A DNA stretch of 64,000 nt from Rhodobacteraceae bacterium F11138 (GTDB lineage Bacteria > Pseudomonadota > Alphaproteobacteria > Rhodobacterales > Rhodobacteraceae). Below, in pieces: positions 28,733 to 38,711 of the stretch. Within the stretch, counting starts at the first letter, position 1. Each line of letters begins with the position of its first letter. The stretch lies in NCBI GenBank assembly GCA_016521575.1, contig JAEKDP010000014.1:18142-82141 (forward strand), read 5' to 3'. Both the position numbers and the translations under genes were made by a program. The notes beneath the pieces were generated by a model that was not told the origin of the DNA, ran no database searches, and saw nothing but the letters and a program-made list of their open reading frames with translations.

Positions 28733-29381
28733 CAGTGTTCTCCTTGGTGTTGGTCATCCATTGGCGCGCGCCCTGCAGCACGGCGGTGTACACGGCGCGT
28801 CCGATGGCTTCTCCGATTTCGGTATGCAGCCCGGCATAGCGGATGTCGCCGGGCGGGCTGGCGACGGCGACGCAGTCCGTTCCGGTGCCCGTCGCCAGCC
28901 CCGACGGCAGCGGCAGGGACGCGTCCAGTATTGCGGCCGTGCGGGCCTGCACGACGATGCTCATCGCCTCGGGCAGGGCGGTTTGCGTCAATCCGCTGTT
29001 CAGGCGCAGCGCCACGTTGACCGTGCCCCAATCCTGCCCCGATCGGTCGACCCGATGGCCCACGCGTTCGGCATTGGACAACCCGACCGTCGCCACCGCA
29101 TGGGCTTCGACATTGCCGATCATGGTCTTGTGTTCAGCAAAGAAACGGATGTCGCGCGACGTCAGCATGGTGACGGCATCCCGGGCGGCGCGGTGCTGCA
29201 GTTCGCCTGCAAGCCAGCCATCGACATCCAGATCGCGAGGCAGGTCGGCATTGCGCACCTCTCGCCACAGGATGCGCCGCGCGCTGACAACACCCGGACG
29301 GTTCAGCGCCCAGCTCAACACCTGCATGCCGCTGCCCAGATCGAATTCCAGCCAGGGCCGATCCAGGGTCACGCGGCTCAT
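28719..29381 (-). CDS. cbiZ: adenosylcobinamide amidohydrolase
   Basis: 220 aa. CbiZ-family blocks are visible: VATVGLSNAERVGHR, GTVNVALRLNSGLTQTALPEAM, SGLATGTGTDCVAVA, and YAGLHTEIGEAIGRAVY. CbiZ cleaves the aminopropanol arm of (pseudo)corrinoids to adenosylcobyric acid, letting cells remodel salvaged corrinoids. It overlaps the ATPase gene by 4 bp and is part of the B12 operon. Confidence 0.88.
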   Translation of the reverse strand: MSRVTLDRPWLEFDLGSGMQVLSWALNRPGVVSARRILWREVRNADLPRDLDVDGWLAGELQHRAARDAVTMLTSRDIRFFAEHKTMIGNVEAHAVATVGLSNAERVGHRVDRSGQDWGTVNVALRLNSGLTQTALPEAMSIVVQARTAAILDASLPLPSGLATGTGTDCVAVASPPGDIRYAGLHTEIGEAIGRAVYTAVLQGARQWMTNTKENTDAAS

Positions 29382-30136
29382 CGAATGACCTCCAGCGGCT
29401 GATAGACCGGGCCCTGCTCGGTCTGTTGATACCAGGCCGAGATTCCGAATATCTGCGCCAGCCGTTGGGGCGTCAGGACGTCCCGCGGAGGGCCATCGGC
29501 CACTAGACGGCCCTCGCCCAGCAGGATCAGCCGCGTGCAGTGACGCGCCGCGAGACCGAGATCATGCAGGGAAACCAGCAAGGACTTCCCCGCCGCGGCC
29601 TGTTCGGCGAAGATATCCATCGTCGCGATCTGATGCGCGGGGTCCAGCCCGGCGACAGGTTCGTCGGCCAGCAGCAGCGGCGTATCCTGCACCAATGCCC
29701 GTGCGATCAGGACGCGCGCCTGCTCTCCGCCCGAAAGCCGGGTGGCCGCGCGATGACGCATCCCGGTCAGTTTCATCTGCGCCAGCGCGTCATCGACCCG
29801 GTCGTGATCCTGCCGCCCGAGGCTTTGCATCGCGGTCAGATGCGGCAGCCGGCCCAGCCTGACAACGGATTCCACCGTGACCGGCCATGCGATTTCCCGC
29901 GCCTGGGGCATCCAGGCGGCATGTCTGGCGCGCGCATTTTCCGGCAAGGCGGCAAGCGAGCTGTGGCCGTCGAAAGGGATCAACCCCAAAGCGGCGCGCA
30001 TCAGCGTGGTCTTGCCGCTTCCGTTGGGGCCGATCAGACCCACCAGTTCCCCGGCACCGATGCTGAAGGATATGTCGCGGAACACATCGCGCCCGCGCAA
30101 CGACACCGAAAGCCGGTCGATGGACAGCAGTCTCAT
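29378..30136 (-). CDS. btuD: cobalamin ABC transporter ATP-binding protein
   Basis: 252 aa. It has Walker A GPNGSGKTT, Q-loop WMPQ, signature LSGGEQARVLIARAL, Walker B LLLADEPVAGLD and the H-loop SLHDL. The short FecCD/BtuCD-type ATPase class fits the neighbouring permease. It powers corrinoid import into the cytoplasm. It overlaps both neighbours by 4 bp. Confidence 0.9.
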   Translation of the reverse strand: MRLLSIDRLSVSLRGRDVFRDISFSIGAGELVGLIGPNGSGKTTLMRAALGLIPFDGHSSLAALPENARARHAAWMPQAREIAWPVTVESVVRLGRLPHLTAMQSLGRQDHDRVDDALAQMKLTGMRHRAATRLSGGEQARVLIARALVQDTPLLLADEPVAGLDPAHQIATMDIFAEQAAAGKSLLVSLHDLGLAARHCTRLILLGEGRLVADGPPRDVLTPQRLAQIFGISAWYQQTEQGPVYQPLEVIR

Positions 30137-31116
30137 ATCCGCTCCTTTCGCAGCTTCAGGATCAGATGCAGAAACAGCGGCGCACCGACCAGCGCGGTCA
30201 GAACGCCAAGCTTCAGATCGCGCGCGGGCAGAATGATGCGCACCGCGATATCCGCTGTCAGCAGCATGATCGCACCGCCAAGGGCCGAGGCCCAGAGCAA
30301 CCGCGAGGGATGCGCGCCGACAAGCGGGCGCAGGATGTGGGGCACGACCAGCCCGACAAACCCGATGGCACCGGCAACGGCGGTCCCCGCGCCGATCACA
30401 CAGGCTGTCCCCACCACCAGCTGCAACCGCAAACGGGAAAGTCGGATGCCCATGGCGCGGGCGGCATCCTCGCCCAGTGTCAGCGCGTCCAGCCCGCGGC
30501 CAAGCGTGCCAAGAAGGAACCAGCCGACCACGGTGAACGGCAACGCCAGCCAGACATGAAGCATCGAGCGATCCGCCAGCGATCCCATCATCCAGAACAC
30601 GATTTCATTTGCGGCGAACGGGTTCGGCGACAGGTTCAACACCAGCGACATCAGCGCCGCCGCAAGCGCCGAGACGGCGATCCCCGCAAGAATCAGCGTC
30701 AGCGACGTGCCGCGCGGCCCGGCCAGCGCCATCACCAGCAACACCCCCAGCAGCGCGCCGATCAAGGCGGCGACGGGCAAACCAAGGGCAAAGGTAGCCG
30801 ACAGGCCGGTATGAATGGCCAGCACCGCGCCAAGCGCCGCAGTCCCGGATACGCCGACCAGGCCGGGTTCTGCCAGCGGGTTGCGCAGATATCCCTGCAT
30901 TGCGGCCCCTGCCAGCCCCAGACTCGCCCCGATGATCAGCGCAAGCAAGGCCCGCGGCAGCCGGATTTCCCGCATGACCAGGGCAAGCGGATCGGCGGGG
31001 CCGACAAACAGCGCGCTCAGGCTTTCGCGGATGCCAATGTCCGCCGGACCTGTCAGCAGCGAGGCTACGAACAAGCCCGCCGTGGCCAGACCAAGCAAAA
31101 GCGACAGGCGGCTCAT
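30133..31116 (-). CDS. btuC: cobalamin ABC transporter permease
   Basis: 327 aa, about ten membrane helices, FecCD family. The motifs REIRLPRALLALIIGASLGLAG, GYLRNPLAEPGLVGVSGTA, VVPHILR and the late TADIAVRIILPARDLKLGVLTALVG are typical of BtuC/FecD. ATG 31116 gives an ATGA overlap with btuF. Assignment to B12 rather than siderophore rests on the upstream riboswitch and adjacent cbiZ. Confidence 0.9.
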   Translation of the reverse strand: MSRLSLLLGLATAGLFVASLLTGPADIGIRESLSALFVGPADPLALVMREIRLPRALLALIIGASLGLAGAAMQGYLRNPLAEPGLVGVSGTAALGAVLAIHTGLSATFALGLPVAALIGALLGVLLVMALAGPRGTSLTLILAGIAVSALAAALMSLVLNLSPNPFAANEIVFWMMGSLADRSMLHVWLALPFTVVGWFLLGTLGRGLDALTLGEDAARAMGIRLSRLRLQLVVGTACVIGAGTAVAGAIGFVGLVVPHILRPLVGAHPSRLLWASALGGAIMLLTADIAVRIILPARDLKLGVLTALVGAPLFLHLILKLRKERI

Positions 31117-31943
31117 TGCTCTGTTCCGGTCAGGGCTTTGCGGGCCGTCGCAAGCCCCTGAATCGCCCGCAGAACATAGGGGGTGCCGCAAACCCAGTCG
31201 TGGTCGGTCATGGTGGCCCCCGCCAGATCGGCACGCAGCGCCTGCACCACCGGATGGTCCAGTATGCCTTCGGATCGCGATGCGCCGGGATAGGGACGTG
31301 CGGAGATCACGATCTCGGGGTCGCTCAGGGCCAGCACCTCAAGCGGAAGCTTCTGCCCCGCCATATATCCCATTTCGCTGGCGGCATTGGCAAACCCCGC
31401 CGCCAGCAGGATCTGACCGGCCAGCGTGTTGTCACCGGACGTATAGCCGTTCGCATAATACAGCACCGCGCGGGGCGCGCGGTCGATGTTCGTGGCCAGG
31501 GCCGCGAGCCCTGCATCAAAATCCGCAACCATGCGTGCCGCTGCCTCTTGCCGTTGCAACACCTGTCCCATCTGCGTGATGCGCGCGGTCACGTCGCTTA
31601 GCGAATTGCTGGGATCGAACACCGCGACCGGAACCCCAAGCCGCCGCAGCATATCCACCGTGGCGCGCGTCGAATAGGCCCCCGCAATCACCAGATCCGG
31701 CTGCATGAGATAGATTTCTTCGGCCAGCCCGTGATTGACAACATAGCGTTCAGCTTCCTGCGTCATCGCCGAGGCGCGCGGATCACGGGCCAGATACGAC
31801 ACCGAATAAAGCTGATCCGGCGCGGCCAGCAGCATGGCCAGCTGATCCGTGCACAGATTCATCGACACCACGCGCGCCGGCTGAGCCATGGCAATCTCGG
31901 CCCAGCCGATCAAAGCGCCGAGTGCAAGGAACCCCGCGCGCAT
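31113..31943 (-). CDS. btuF: cobalamin ABC transporter substrate-binding protein
   Basis: 276 aa with a Sec signal (cleaved near AMAQPA). The class III periplasmic binding protein begins RVVSMNLCTDQLAMLLA and has the QPDLVIAG strand and long helix linker. It delivers corrinoid from the receptor to BtuCD. It starts 2 bp after the btuB stop. Confidence 0.88.
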   Translation of the reverse strand: MRAGFLALGALIGWAEIAMAQPARVVSMNLCTDQLAMLLAAPDQLYSVSYLARDPRASAMTQEAERYVVNHGLAEEIYLMQPDLVIAGAYSTRATVDMLRRLGVPVAVFDPSNSLSDVTARITQMGQVLQRQEAAARMVADFDAGLAALATNIDRAPRAVLYYANGYTSGDNTLAGQILLAAGFANAASEMGYMAGQKLPLEVLALSDPEIVISARPYPGASRSEGILDHPVVQALRADLAGATMTDHDWVCGTPYVLRAIQGLATARKALTGTEQ

Positions 31944-31945
31944 CC

Positions 31946-33814
31946 TCAGAACGCCGCCCGCAGCCCGATATAGGCCGTGCGGCCCCGCGTGGCATAGCCC
32001 CAGACATCGGAATAATCCTCGTCAAACAGGTTGCTGATGCGCCCGGTCAGCTGCACCGTATCGGTCAGGTCATATTGTGCGGCAATATCCACCGTCACGT
32101 AGTCCGGCAATTCCGCGACGTCGTAGCTGCCAAAGAACTGGCTGTCGTAATTCCCCGCGACATACCGCAGATCCGCCGTGACGCTGCCGCGGCCCTGCAT
32201 GAATTGCTGCGTCGCGCCCAACCACACTTCGTGGCGGGGGCGGCGCACCTCGACCGAGCCATCCGCATTTTTTGCCCTGAGGTATGTATAGCTCAGCTGC
32301 AGATCCAGCGTGTCGGTCGCCTGAAGGCTGCCCGTGATCTCGACACCCTGCCGACGGCTTTTGTCGCTTTCGTTGACATAGGTGGACGTGCCTGTGGCGG
32401 GATCGAAAACGGATGTGATTTCGTCGGTCAGATCGGTGTGAAAATAGGTGACATCCACCAGACCGCGATCGTTCCAGAACGGAACTTCGACACCGAAATC
32501 GATGCTCTGGTTCTTTTCCGGCTTCAGGTTTGTGTTCCCGACATAGCCATAGGAATCCGCGAACAGTTCGAAATAGCTGGGATTGACCGACCCGGTCCCG
32601 GCCGAAGCATGCAACCGCACGCCGCTGCCCGCAAAGGTGTAGGACCCGGCAAGTACCCACAACATGTCGTTCTCAAAGGTCTTGTTGTCGTCGTACCGCA
32701 GCCCCGCCTGCAGGTTCAGCCCATTGGCCAGGGTTCCGCGATATTCCATCGCGACCGAATTGGTCTGACGCTCGTATTCCGGATTGCTCGAAGAACTGTC
32801 CTGTTCCCATTCGGCCATGACGTTCAGCAGATGGTTGGTTGAGACGACCGCAGCGCCGTCCAACCCATAGCTGAGCAGGTATTTCGCCGCCGAGCGTTTC
32901 GCCTTGGTGGGTGTGCCCCCGTTTCTGCTTTGCTCATAGTCGGAGCCTTCAAAGGTCAGGCGGTGCATCAGCCGCCCGTCCAGGGTCTCGTATTGCGCGA
33001 ACAGGCTGCCCGAACGTTCCTTGCGCTTTGAAGTCTGCGTGGGATCGTCGACGACATATTCCGCCGCCGTGCGGGCCATATAATTGGTATCGTCATACGC
33101 ATAATCTTCATCCGATGCCCGCAAGGTGAACCCCAGCTTCAGACGATCCGTGACATCATAGTCGCCGGTCAGGTTCACGGTGGACCGCCGGGTTCCGTCC
33201 GGCTCTCCGTTGCTGCCCGAAAAATCATAACCGTCATCGGCCAGACGCGACACCCCCAATGCCAGCCCGCCGCGATCGGTCCGCAGCGAAAACCGCGCCG
33301 AGGCGGCATAGCCGTCCCCCAGTTCGACCGACCCACCGTATTCAAGACCAATTCCGCCCTGTTTGGTGATGATGTTGACCACCCCGGCCGAGGCGTTGCT
33401 GCCATAAAACACCGATTGCGGCCCGCGCAGCACTTCGATGCGTTCGATATTGGCGGTGTCCAGGCCGGACAGGATATACTCGCTGTCGCCTGCGGACAGT
33501 TGCACCCCATCGACCATGATCAGCGTATGGTTGGCTTCGCCACCGCGAATGCGAACCTGGGTGAAATTGTCGCCCGACCCGCTGACCGCAAGGCCGGGAA
33601 CCGCGCGCAAGGCATCCTGAACCGTCAGGATGCCCCGGTTTTCGATGTCCTGGGCAGTCAGCACCGAAACCGACTGGCCATAGCGCTGTTCCTCGACCGG
33701 GGTGAACCCGCCGGAAATCACGATTTCGTCCAGTTCATAAGTCGTTTGCGCCAGGGCCGTGTTGGCGGAAATGGCGGAAATGGCAACGGAAGCCAGATAG
33801 ATGGTACGGGTCAT
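31946..33814 (-). CDS. btuB: TonB-dependent cobalamin receptor
   Basis: 622 aa. The signal peptide is about residues 1-22 and TonB box YELDEIVISG follows at once. The plug domain has GILTVQDALRAVPGLAV, QVRIRGGEANHTLIMVDGVQ, IERIEVLRGPQSVFYGSNASAGVVNIIT, then a 22-strand-type barrel ending in aromatic YIGLRAAF. The size and plug sequence match BtuB. It transports corrinoids across the outer membrane using TonB. It is preceded by a cobalamin riboswitch with a ~140-nt stretch between aptamer and start. Confidence 0.93.
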   Translation of the reverse strand: MTRTIYLASVAISAISANTALAQTTYELDEIVISGGFTPVEEQRYGQSVSVLTAQDIENRGILTVQDALRAVPGLAVSGSGDNFTQVRIRGGEANHTLIMVDGVQLSAGDSEYILSGLDTANIERIEVLRGPQSVFYGSNASAGVVNIITKQGGIGLEYGGSVELGDGYAASARFSLRTDRGGLALGVSRLADDGYDFSGSNGEPDGTRRSTVNLTGDYDVTDRLKLGFTLRASDEDYAYDDTNYMARTAAEYVVDDPTQTSKRKERSGSLFAQYETLDGRLMHRLTFEGSDYEQSRNGGTPTKAKRSAAKYLLSYGLDGAAVVSTNHLLNVMAEWEQDSSSSNPEYERQTNSVAMEYRGTLANGLNLQAGLRYDDNKTFENDMLWVLAGSYTFAGSGVRLHASAGTGSVNPSYFELFADSYGYVGNTNLKPEKNQSIDFGVEVPFWNDRGLVDVTYFHTDLTDEITSVFDPATGTSTYVNESDKSRRQGVEITGSLQATDTLDLQLSYTYLRAKNADGSVEVRRPRHEVWLGATQQFMQGRGSVTADLRYVAGNYDSQFFGSYDVAELPDYVTVDIAAQYDLTDTVQLTGRISNLFDEDYSDVWGYATRGRTAYIGLRAAF

Positions 33815-33927
33815 GTTTGTTCCCTCTCGGGCAATCGGACATGCGATTGCCAAACGTCGATATGTCCTATGAGGGATGGTTGATCCCCGCAGACGGTGAA
33901 GCCACCACAGCGGAAGATCCGCAGCCG

Positions 33928-33944
33928 GAACGCCCCTCGCGTTC
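33928..33944 (-). promoter_or_regulatory. hairpin in the riboswitch expression platform
   Basis: GAACGC (33928-33933) and GCGTTC (33939-33944) with a 5-nt loop, between the aptamer and the btuB start. No U-tract follows, so it may act on translation or transcription termination by another route. Confidence 0.35.
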
Positions 33945-33959
33945 AGACAGGGTGATCAC

Positions 33960-34136
33960 TTCGGCAGGTTTCCTGACTCGCGGGTCAATGCTCAGCCGGG
34001 CCTTCCCATCACGCCAGGGTGACAGTGGCATATACCGGCTTCACTCACCGCCTACAGTTGCGGGGGCAGTCACGGAATTGGTGCCAAATCGCTGCACCGC
34101 ACCGCGTTCCCTATTATCCGGACAACAGAGTGCCCG
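33960..34136 (-). ncRNA. cobalamin (AdoCbl) riboswitch
   Basis: Minus-strand reading shows the conserved elements in order: GGGAACGCGGTGCGG, CCGTGACTGCCCCCGCAACT, the B12-box core GCCACTG, GGGAAGG, and the closing GAGTCAGGAAACCTGCC. It lies directly upstream of btuB and shuts off B12 uptake when adenosylcobalamin is abundant. Ends are approximate to about 5 nt. Confidence 0.95.
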
Positions 34137-34289
34137 GACCGAAGCAACAAGACGGTTAGCCCAGTTCGTTAATTTTGTGAAGAGACAATATCGCAGACGG
34201 GGCCGGATCGGATGGACTGCCCATGGCGGGGTGGTTTTGCGGCGCAAACAAGCCGGGCAAACGGGCCGCGCCGGGGGCGCGGGTCAGGC

Positions 34290-35480
34290 TCAGGGCGCGG
34301 CTTCGCTGACGGCTTCGCGGATCAGCTCGGCGATCAGGGCACAATCCTGCAAGGAAAAGCTGAGCGGCAGGCGCATGTCGAACAGCGTCGCCATCACCGC
34401 ATCTGTACGCGGCAGGTTCTGGGGCGACACATAGCGCCAGCTATGGTGTGACGAGGTAAAACCAACCGGCTCCGCGCCACCGAACCATTTCAGCTCGACC
34501 CCGCGCGCGGCGGCGGCGGCCAGTACCGCCCGGCATTGATCGGCATCAAGATCCGGCAGGCGGAACTGAATCGAGGATCCGGCGTGATATTCGGCTTCGG
34601 GCAGATCGATCGGAACGATCCGATTGTGGCCCCGCAAACCGGCTTCCACAGCCTGATAGCGCGCATTCCAGCGCAGGATGTTGTCATCCAGCCGCGCCAG
34701 TTGCGGACGCAGAATGGCGGCACGCAGGGCATCCATCCGGGCCGAACAATTGGGCATGTCCAGACGGGCCTGTGCAAAATCGTCCTCTTCCGGCCCTGCC
34801 CCATGGCGTGCGTACAGCATGTAGCTGCCCGACAGGATGGTGGCGCGGGCCGCCAGTTCAGCGTCATTGGTGGTCAGAAACCCACCCTCGCCGGAATTCA
34901 TATGCTTGTAGGTCTGGGTCGAAAAACATGCGACCTTGCCGAAATTTCCCGACCGGGTGCCATTCCAGCGTGCCCCCATGGTGTGGGCGCAATCCTCGAT
35001 CACGGTGACCTGTGCCGCATCGCAGATCCGCATCAGACGCTCCATGTCACATTGATGGCCCCGCATGTGCGACAGCAGAAGGAACCGCGCGCGGGAGCTG
35101 CTGATCTTCTGCTCAAGATGGTCCAGATCCAGCCGCAGGTTCTGGTCGATCTCGACCAGCACGGCACGACCGCCCACAGCCTGAATGGCACCAGGCACCG
35201 GGGCCAGCGTGAACGCATTGGTCAGCACCGCATCGCCGGGCCGCAGGCCGCAGGCCCGCAGGGCAATCTGGATCGCCTGCCCCCCCGAGGTGACCGCAAG
35301 ACAATATGAACTGCCCTGCCAGTCGCGGTATTCGGCCTCAAGCGCCGCCACCTCGCCGGTTTCCCCCGGATTCAGGTTATAGCGATGCAAGCGGCCGCTT
35401 TTCAGCACCGCCACCGCCGCGTCAATGGCATCCGGGGCGATGGCTTCCTGTTGGGTGAACGAACCTGTGAACCGGCGCAT
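34290..35480 (-). CDS. DegT/DnrJ/EryC1/StrS-family PLP-dependent aminotransferase
   Basis: 396 aa. Fold type I with the phosphate-binding VTSGGQAIQIAL, the Asp of VIEDCAHTMGARW, and the presumed Schiff-base Lys in STQTYKHMNSGEGGFL. These enzymes aminate keto-sugars or make cyclitol and antibiotic precursors. There is no sugar or natural-product gene nearby, so the substrate is unknown. GGAAG precedes ATG 35480, which is preferred over the in-frame 35624. It is transcribed towards the B12 riboswitch but ends ~150 bp before it. Confidence 0.85.
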   Translation of the reverse strand: MRRFTGSFTQQEAIAPDAIDAAVAVLKSGRLHRYNLNPGETGEVAALEAEYRDWQGSSYCLAVTSGGQAIQIALRACGLRPGDAVLTNAFTLAPVPGAIQAVGGRAVLVEIDQNLRLDLDHLEQKISSSRARFLLLSHMRGHQCDMERLMRICDAAQVTVIEDCAHTMGARWNGTRSGNFGKVACFSTQTYKHMNSGEGGFLTTNDAELAARATILSGSYMLYARHGAGPEEDDFAQARLDMPNCSARMDALRAAILRPQLARLDDNILRWNARYQAVEAGLRGHNRIVPIDLPEAEYHAGSSIQFRLPDLDADQCRAVLAAAAARGVELKWFGGAEPVGFTSSHHSWRYVSPQNLPRTDAVMATLFDMRLPLSFSLQDCALIAELIREAVSEAAP

Positions 35481-35778
35481 GACAAGGCTTCCTGTCTTAG
35501 AATTCAAACCAGCGGTCGGCGAAATCGGCGCTGGCGGTTGGCAAGAGTGCGGCGTGACGCAGCAGTAGAACATCGGGCCCGTGCTCGGCAAGCCTGTGCG
35601 CCGGGCATCCGGCTGCGGCTGCAACCGATAAACTCAATCGCACGGATGCCACGATCACACGCAACTTCGTCGGCGACACGCAGTCGGTCGTCGCGCAGCA
35701 GCCCGGTCGCACGATGAATCCGGATCGTATCGACCAGATCAGCGAAAGCTCAGCCCGGCGGTGCTCAGTTCCCGTTGC

Positions 35779-35922
35779 ATGCTGCGGGTGCTGATTTTCT
35801 CGGCCAACGCCGCCTTCGATATCGGGCACGACAGCTATTCGCCGGTGTCCGAAGCCTATTGCGATCGCAAACCGTTCGAATTCAACGGCAAGATCAAGCA
35901 GGTGAAAATCGCGTACACATAG
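35779..35922 (+). pseudogene. arylsulfatase, C-terminal remnant
   Basis: A 47-residue frame with SANAAFDIGHDSYSPVSEAY and KPFEFNGKIKQVKI resembles the C-terminal strand region of sulfatases (FDIG...DTGTPV...PF.F.G.I..V). The catalytic domain is absent; the ~290 bp upstream (35481-35778) shows no other clear gene, only disrupted coding-like sequence. It is probably the end of a decayed arylsulfatase gene. Confidence 0.45.
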
Positions 35923-36033
35923 AAAGGCAGCACGCACTGGCCCGGTTCGATTTGGCGCGTCTACCGCGTTTGCGCACAGTGTGGCGCAGGCATGGCCCGG
36001 CGCAAAATGCCGGGCCATGTTGGTACAGGAACA

Positions 36034-36870
36034 TCATGCGGTGGCCGAGGCACGCCGCACGAGGATCGAGCGGCGCAGAAAGGCCGCGATGAACAGCGCC
36101 GTCAGGATCAGCACGATGGTCGGCGCCGGTGCGCTGTCGATGTGAAAGCTGAGATACACCCCGCCCAGCATCGAAACCATGCACACCACAACCGCGACCG
36201 GCAGCATCCGTTTCAGGCTGCGTGCGATCAGAAACGCGATCGCCCCGGGCGCGATCAGCAACCCGACCGCCAGGATCAACCCCGTGGCGGAAAGGGTCGC
36301 CACGATGGTCAGGGACAGGATGGCCAGCAATCCGTAGTGCAGCAACCCGACCGGCAGGCCCGAGACCCTGGCCTGCGCCGGGTCAAAGGCGTGCAGCATG
36401 AAATCCTTCCACTTCAGCACCAGCACCAGGGCAACAAAGGCCGAAATGATGCCCGCAGTCCAAAGATCCTGTACCCCGACCCCAAGCATGTTGCCAAAAA
36501 GGATGTGGTCGAGGTGAACGTTGGTCTGGAGCGCGACATACATCACGATCCCCAGACCGAACATTCCCGAAAACACCACCCCCATGACGGTGTCCTGCTT
36601 CACGCGGCTGTTTTCCGAAAGATAGCCCGTCGCCACCGCGGTCAGCATCCCGGCCGCAAAAGCGCCAAGGATGAGCGGCAGCCCGAGGATATAGGCCAGC
36701 ACGATGCCCGGCAGCACCGCATGGCTGACCGCGTCCCCCATCAAGGCCCAGCCCTTGAGAACGAGAAAACAAGACAGCAGCGCGGTGGGGACAGAAACAA
36801 TGATCGCGATCCAGAACGCGTTCTGCATGAAACCGAACTGAAACGGCAGAAGAAGGGTCTCCAGCATCAC
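36034..36870 (-). CDS. sitD: Mn/Fe ABC transporter permease
   Basis: 278 aa, about eight membrane helices, ABC-3 (MntB/ZnuB) family. LKGWALMGDAVSHAVLPGIVLAY and VLKWKDFMLHAFDPAQARVSGLP are family blocks. It is the second of two permeases. It overlaps the upstream permease gene by 4 bp and is the last gene of the sitABCD unit. Metal choice is inferred from the binding protein and the neighbouring Irr-like regulator. Confidence 0.88.
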   Translation of the reverse strand: MMLETLLLPFQFGFMQNAFWIAIIVSVPTALLSCFLVLKGWALMGDAVSHAVLPGIVLAYILGLPLILGAFAAGMLTAVATGYLSENSRVKQDTVMGVVFSGMFGLGIVMYVALQTNVHLDHILFGNMLGVGVQDLWTAGIISAFVALVLVLKWKDFMLHAFDPAQARVSGLPVGLLHYGLLAILSLTIVATLSATGLILAVGLLIAPGAIAFLIARSLKRMLPVAVVVCMVSMLGGVYLSFHIDSAPAPTIVLILTALFIAAFLRRSILVRRASATA

Positions 36871-37727
36871 GCGGTCTCCTCTTTCAGCGCGGCACGCGCC
36901 TTGGCCTTGGCCGCCAAAAGCCCGTGCTTCGGCGCCAGAACAAAGGTCGCGAGGAAAATCACCGTCTGCAGAACCACGATCACCCCACCGGTGGCGCCAT
37001 CCAGAAAGTAGCTGATGTAGGCACCGACGAAACTGGTGAGCGCGCCGATTGCCACAGAGGTCATGATCAAACGCGGAAAACGATCACACAGCAGATAGGC
37101 GGTCGCGCCCGGTGTCACCACCATGGCAATGACCAGAAACGCCCCGACGGTCTGCATCGCCGCCACGACCGATGCTGACAGCAGCACGAAGAACACCGCC
37201 TTGAGCAACCCGGGGCGCAACCCGATGGAGCGCGCATGGCTTTCATCAAAGAACGTGACCATGAGGTCTTTCCATTTCAGCAGCAGCACCGCCAGCGACA
37301 CAAAGCCGATGATGGCCAGCTGCAGGGTGTCCGCCGGGGTGATGGCCAGGATATTGCCCATGGTGATGGTCTGGATCGACACGGACATCGGGTTGACCGA
37401 GGCCATGAACAGCCCCAACCCGAAAAACGAGGTGAAGATGATGCCGATGATCACGTCCACCTTCAGCCCCGAGCGATCCGACAGGAACAGCATCGCCCCC
37501 GCCGCCAGCCCGCCGGAGATGAACGCGCCAAGCGCGAAGGGCAGACCCAGCATATAGGCCCCCGCCACGCCCGGCACGACCGAATGAGACAAGGCGTCAC
37601 CGATCAGGGACCAGCCCTTGAGCATCAGATATGACGACAGAAAGGCGCAGACACCGCCCACCAGCGCGGACACCCACATGGCGTTGGTCATGTAGTTGTA
37701 GGAAAAAGGCTCAAGCAGCGCGGTCAT
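36867..37727 (-). CDS. sitC: Mn/Fe ABC transporter permease
   Basis: 286 aa, about eight membrane helices, ABC-3 family, with [23 protein letters not shown] and [21 protein letters not shown]. It is homologous to the downstream permease and likely forms a heterodimeric channel with it. It overlaps the ATPase gene (4 bp) and sitD (4 bp). Confidence 0.88.
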   Translation of the reverse strand: MTALLEPFSYNYMTNAMWVSALVGGVCAFLSSYLMLKGWSLIGDALSHSVVPGVAGAYMLGLPFALGAFISGGLAAGAMLFLSDRSGLKVDVIIGIIFTSFFGLGLFMASVNPMSVSIQTITMGNILAITPADTLQLAIIGFVSLAVLLLKWKDLMVTFFDESHARSIGLRPGLLKAVFFVLLSASVVAAMQTVGAFLVIAMVVTPGATAYLLCDRFPRLIMTSVAIGALTSFVGAYISYFLDGATGGVIVVLQTVIFLATFVLAPKHGLLAAKAKARAALKEETA

Positions 37728-38623
37728 TCGTTGCGCTCCGTCTTGTGCGTGCGATCTCCATATTGCACCAGGGGACGTTCGTCGTCGGTAAAGATCGACA
37801 CCTTGCGTTCATCGTCGTCATCGTGCAGGTCGGCGCCGCCAAGGGTGAAATGCCGCAACACGCCGCCAAAGGCCTCTTCGAGGTTGTGCCGGGTAAAGGT
37901 CGTCTCGGTCAGCCCATAGGCCAGCACAGTGCCCTTGACCAGAACGGTACGATCGCAGAATTCGGGTACCGACCCCAGGTTGTGGGTCGAAACCAGCATG
38001 ACCCGGCCCTCGTCCTTGAGGGCGCGCAGAAGGGCGATGATCTGCTCTTCGGTCTTCACGTCCACGCCGGTAAAAGGCTCGTCCAGCAGGATCACCTGCC
38101 CGTCCTGCGCCAGCGCGCGGGCCAGAAAGACGCGTTTCTTCTGGCCACCGGACAATTCACCGATCTGGCGATGGCGGAAATCCAGCATGTTGACCCGGCC
38201 AAGCGCCGCCTCGACCGCATCGTGATCGGTCTGTGTCGGGCGGCGCAAAAACCCCATGTGGCCATAGCGGCCCATCATCACGACGTCCTCCACCAGCACC
38301 GGAAAGGACCAGTCGACCTCTTCGGCTTGCGGAACATAGGAGACGAGATTGCGCCTCAGCGCCTCTTTCACCGACAGGCCAAGCAACTGAATGTCGCCCT
38401 TGGCCACCGGGACGAACCCCATGATCGCCTTGAAAAGCGTGGATTTTCCCGCGCCGTTCACACCCACCAGAGCGGTAACCGTGCCGCGCGGGATCTCGAA
38501 ACTTGCATCGCGCAAGGCCGTGTGGCCGTTGCGATAGGTCACAGTGACATGGCGCGCGGCAATACCTGCGCCCGCATCTTCGCCCATGTCCGCCGCTGTT
38601 TCCATATTGGTACTGTCTTTCAT
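37724..38623 (-). CDS. sitB: Mn/Fe ABC transporter ATP-binding protein
   Basis: 299 aa. It has Walker [11 protein letters not shown]-loop [10 protein letters not shown], signature [15 protein letters not shown], Walker [13 protein letters not shown] and H-loop VSTHN. A charged tail of ~45 residues rich in Asp/Glu (DDDDE) follows the domain. The N-terminus also has ~25 extra residues; ATG 38623 was taken, with 38605 (METAAD) an alternative. Confidence 0.88.
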   Translation of the reverse strand: MKDSTNMETAADMGEDAGAGIAARHVTVTYRNGHTALRDASFEIPRGTVTALVGVNGAGKSTLFKAIMGFVPVAKGDIQLLGLSVKEALRRNLVSYVPQAEEVDWSFPVLVEDVVMMGRYGHMGFLRRPTQTDHDAVEAALGRVNMLDFRHRQIGELSGGQKKRVFLARALAQDGQVILLDEPFTGVDVKTEEQIIALLRALKDEGRVMLVSTHNLGSVPEFCDRTVLVKGTVLAYGLTETTFTRHNLEEAFGGVLRHFTLGGADLHDDDDERKVSIFTDDERPLVQYGDRTHKTERNE

Positions 38624-38711
38624 TGTTCTCTTTCTACCGGAAGGGGCGGCGCCCGGAACGGAGCAGTTCCGGACGCAAAGGCATCCGGACGCTGCCCCAT
38701 CCGTCAATAGA

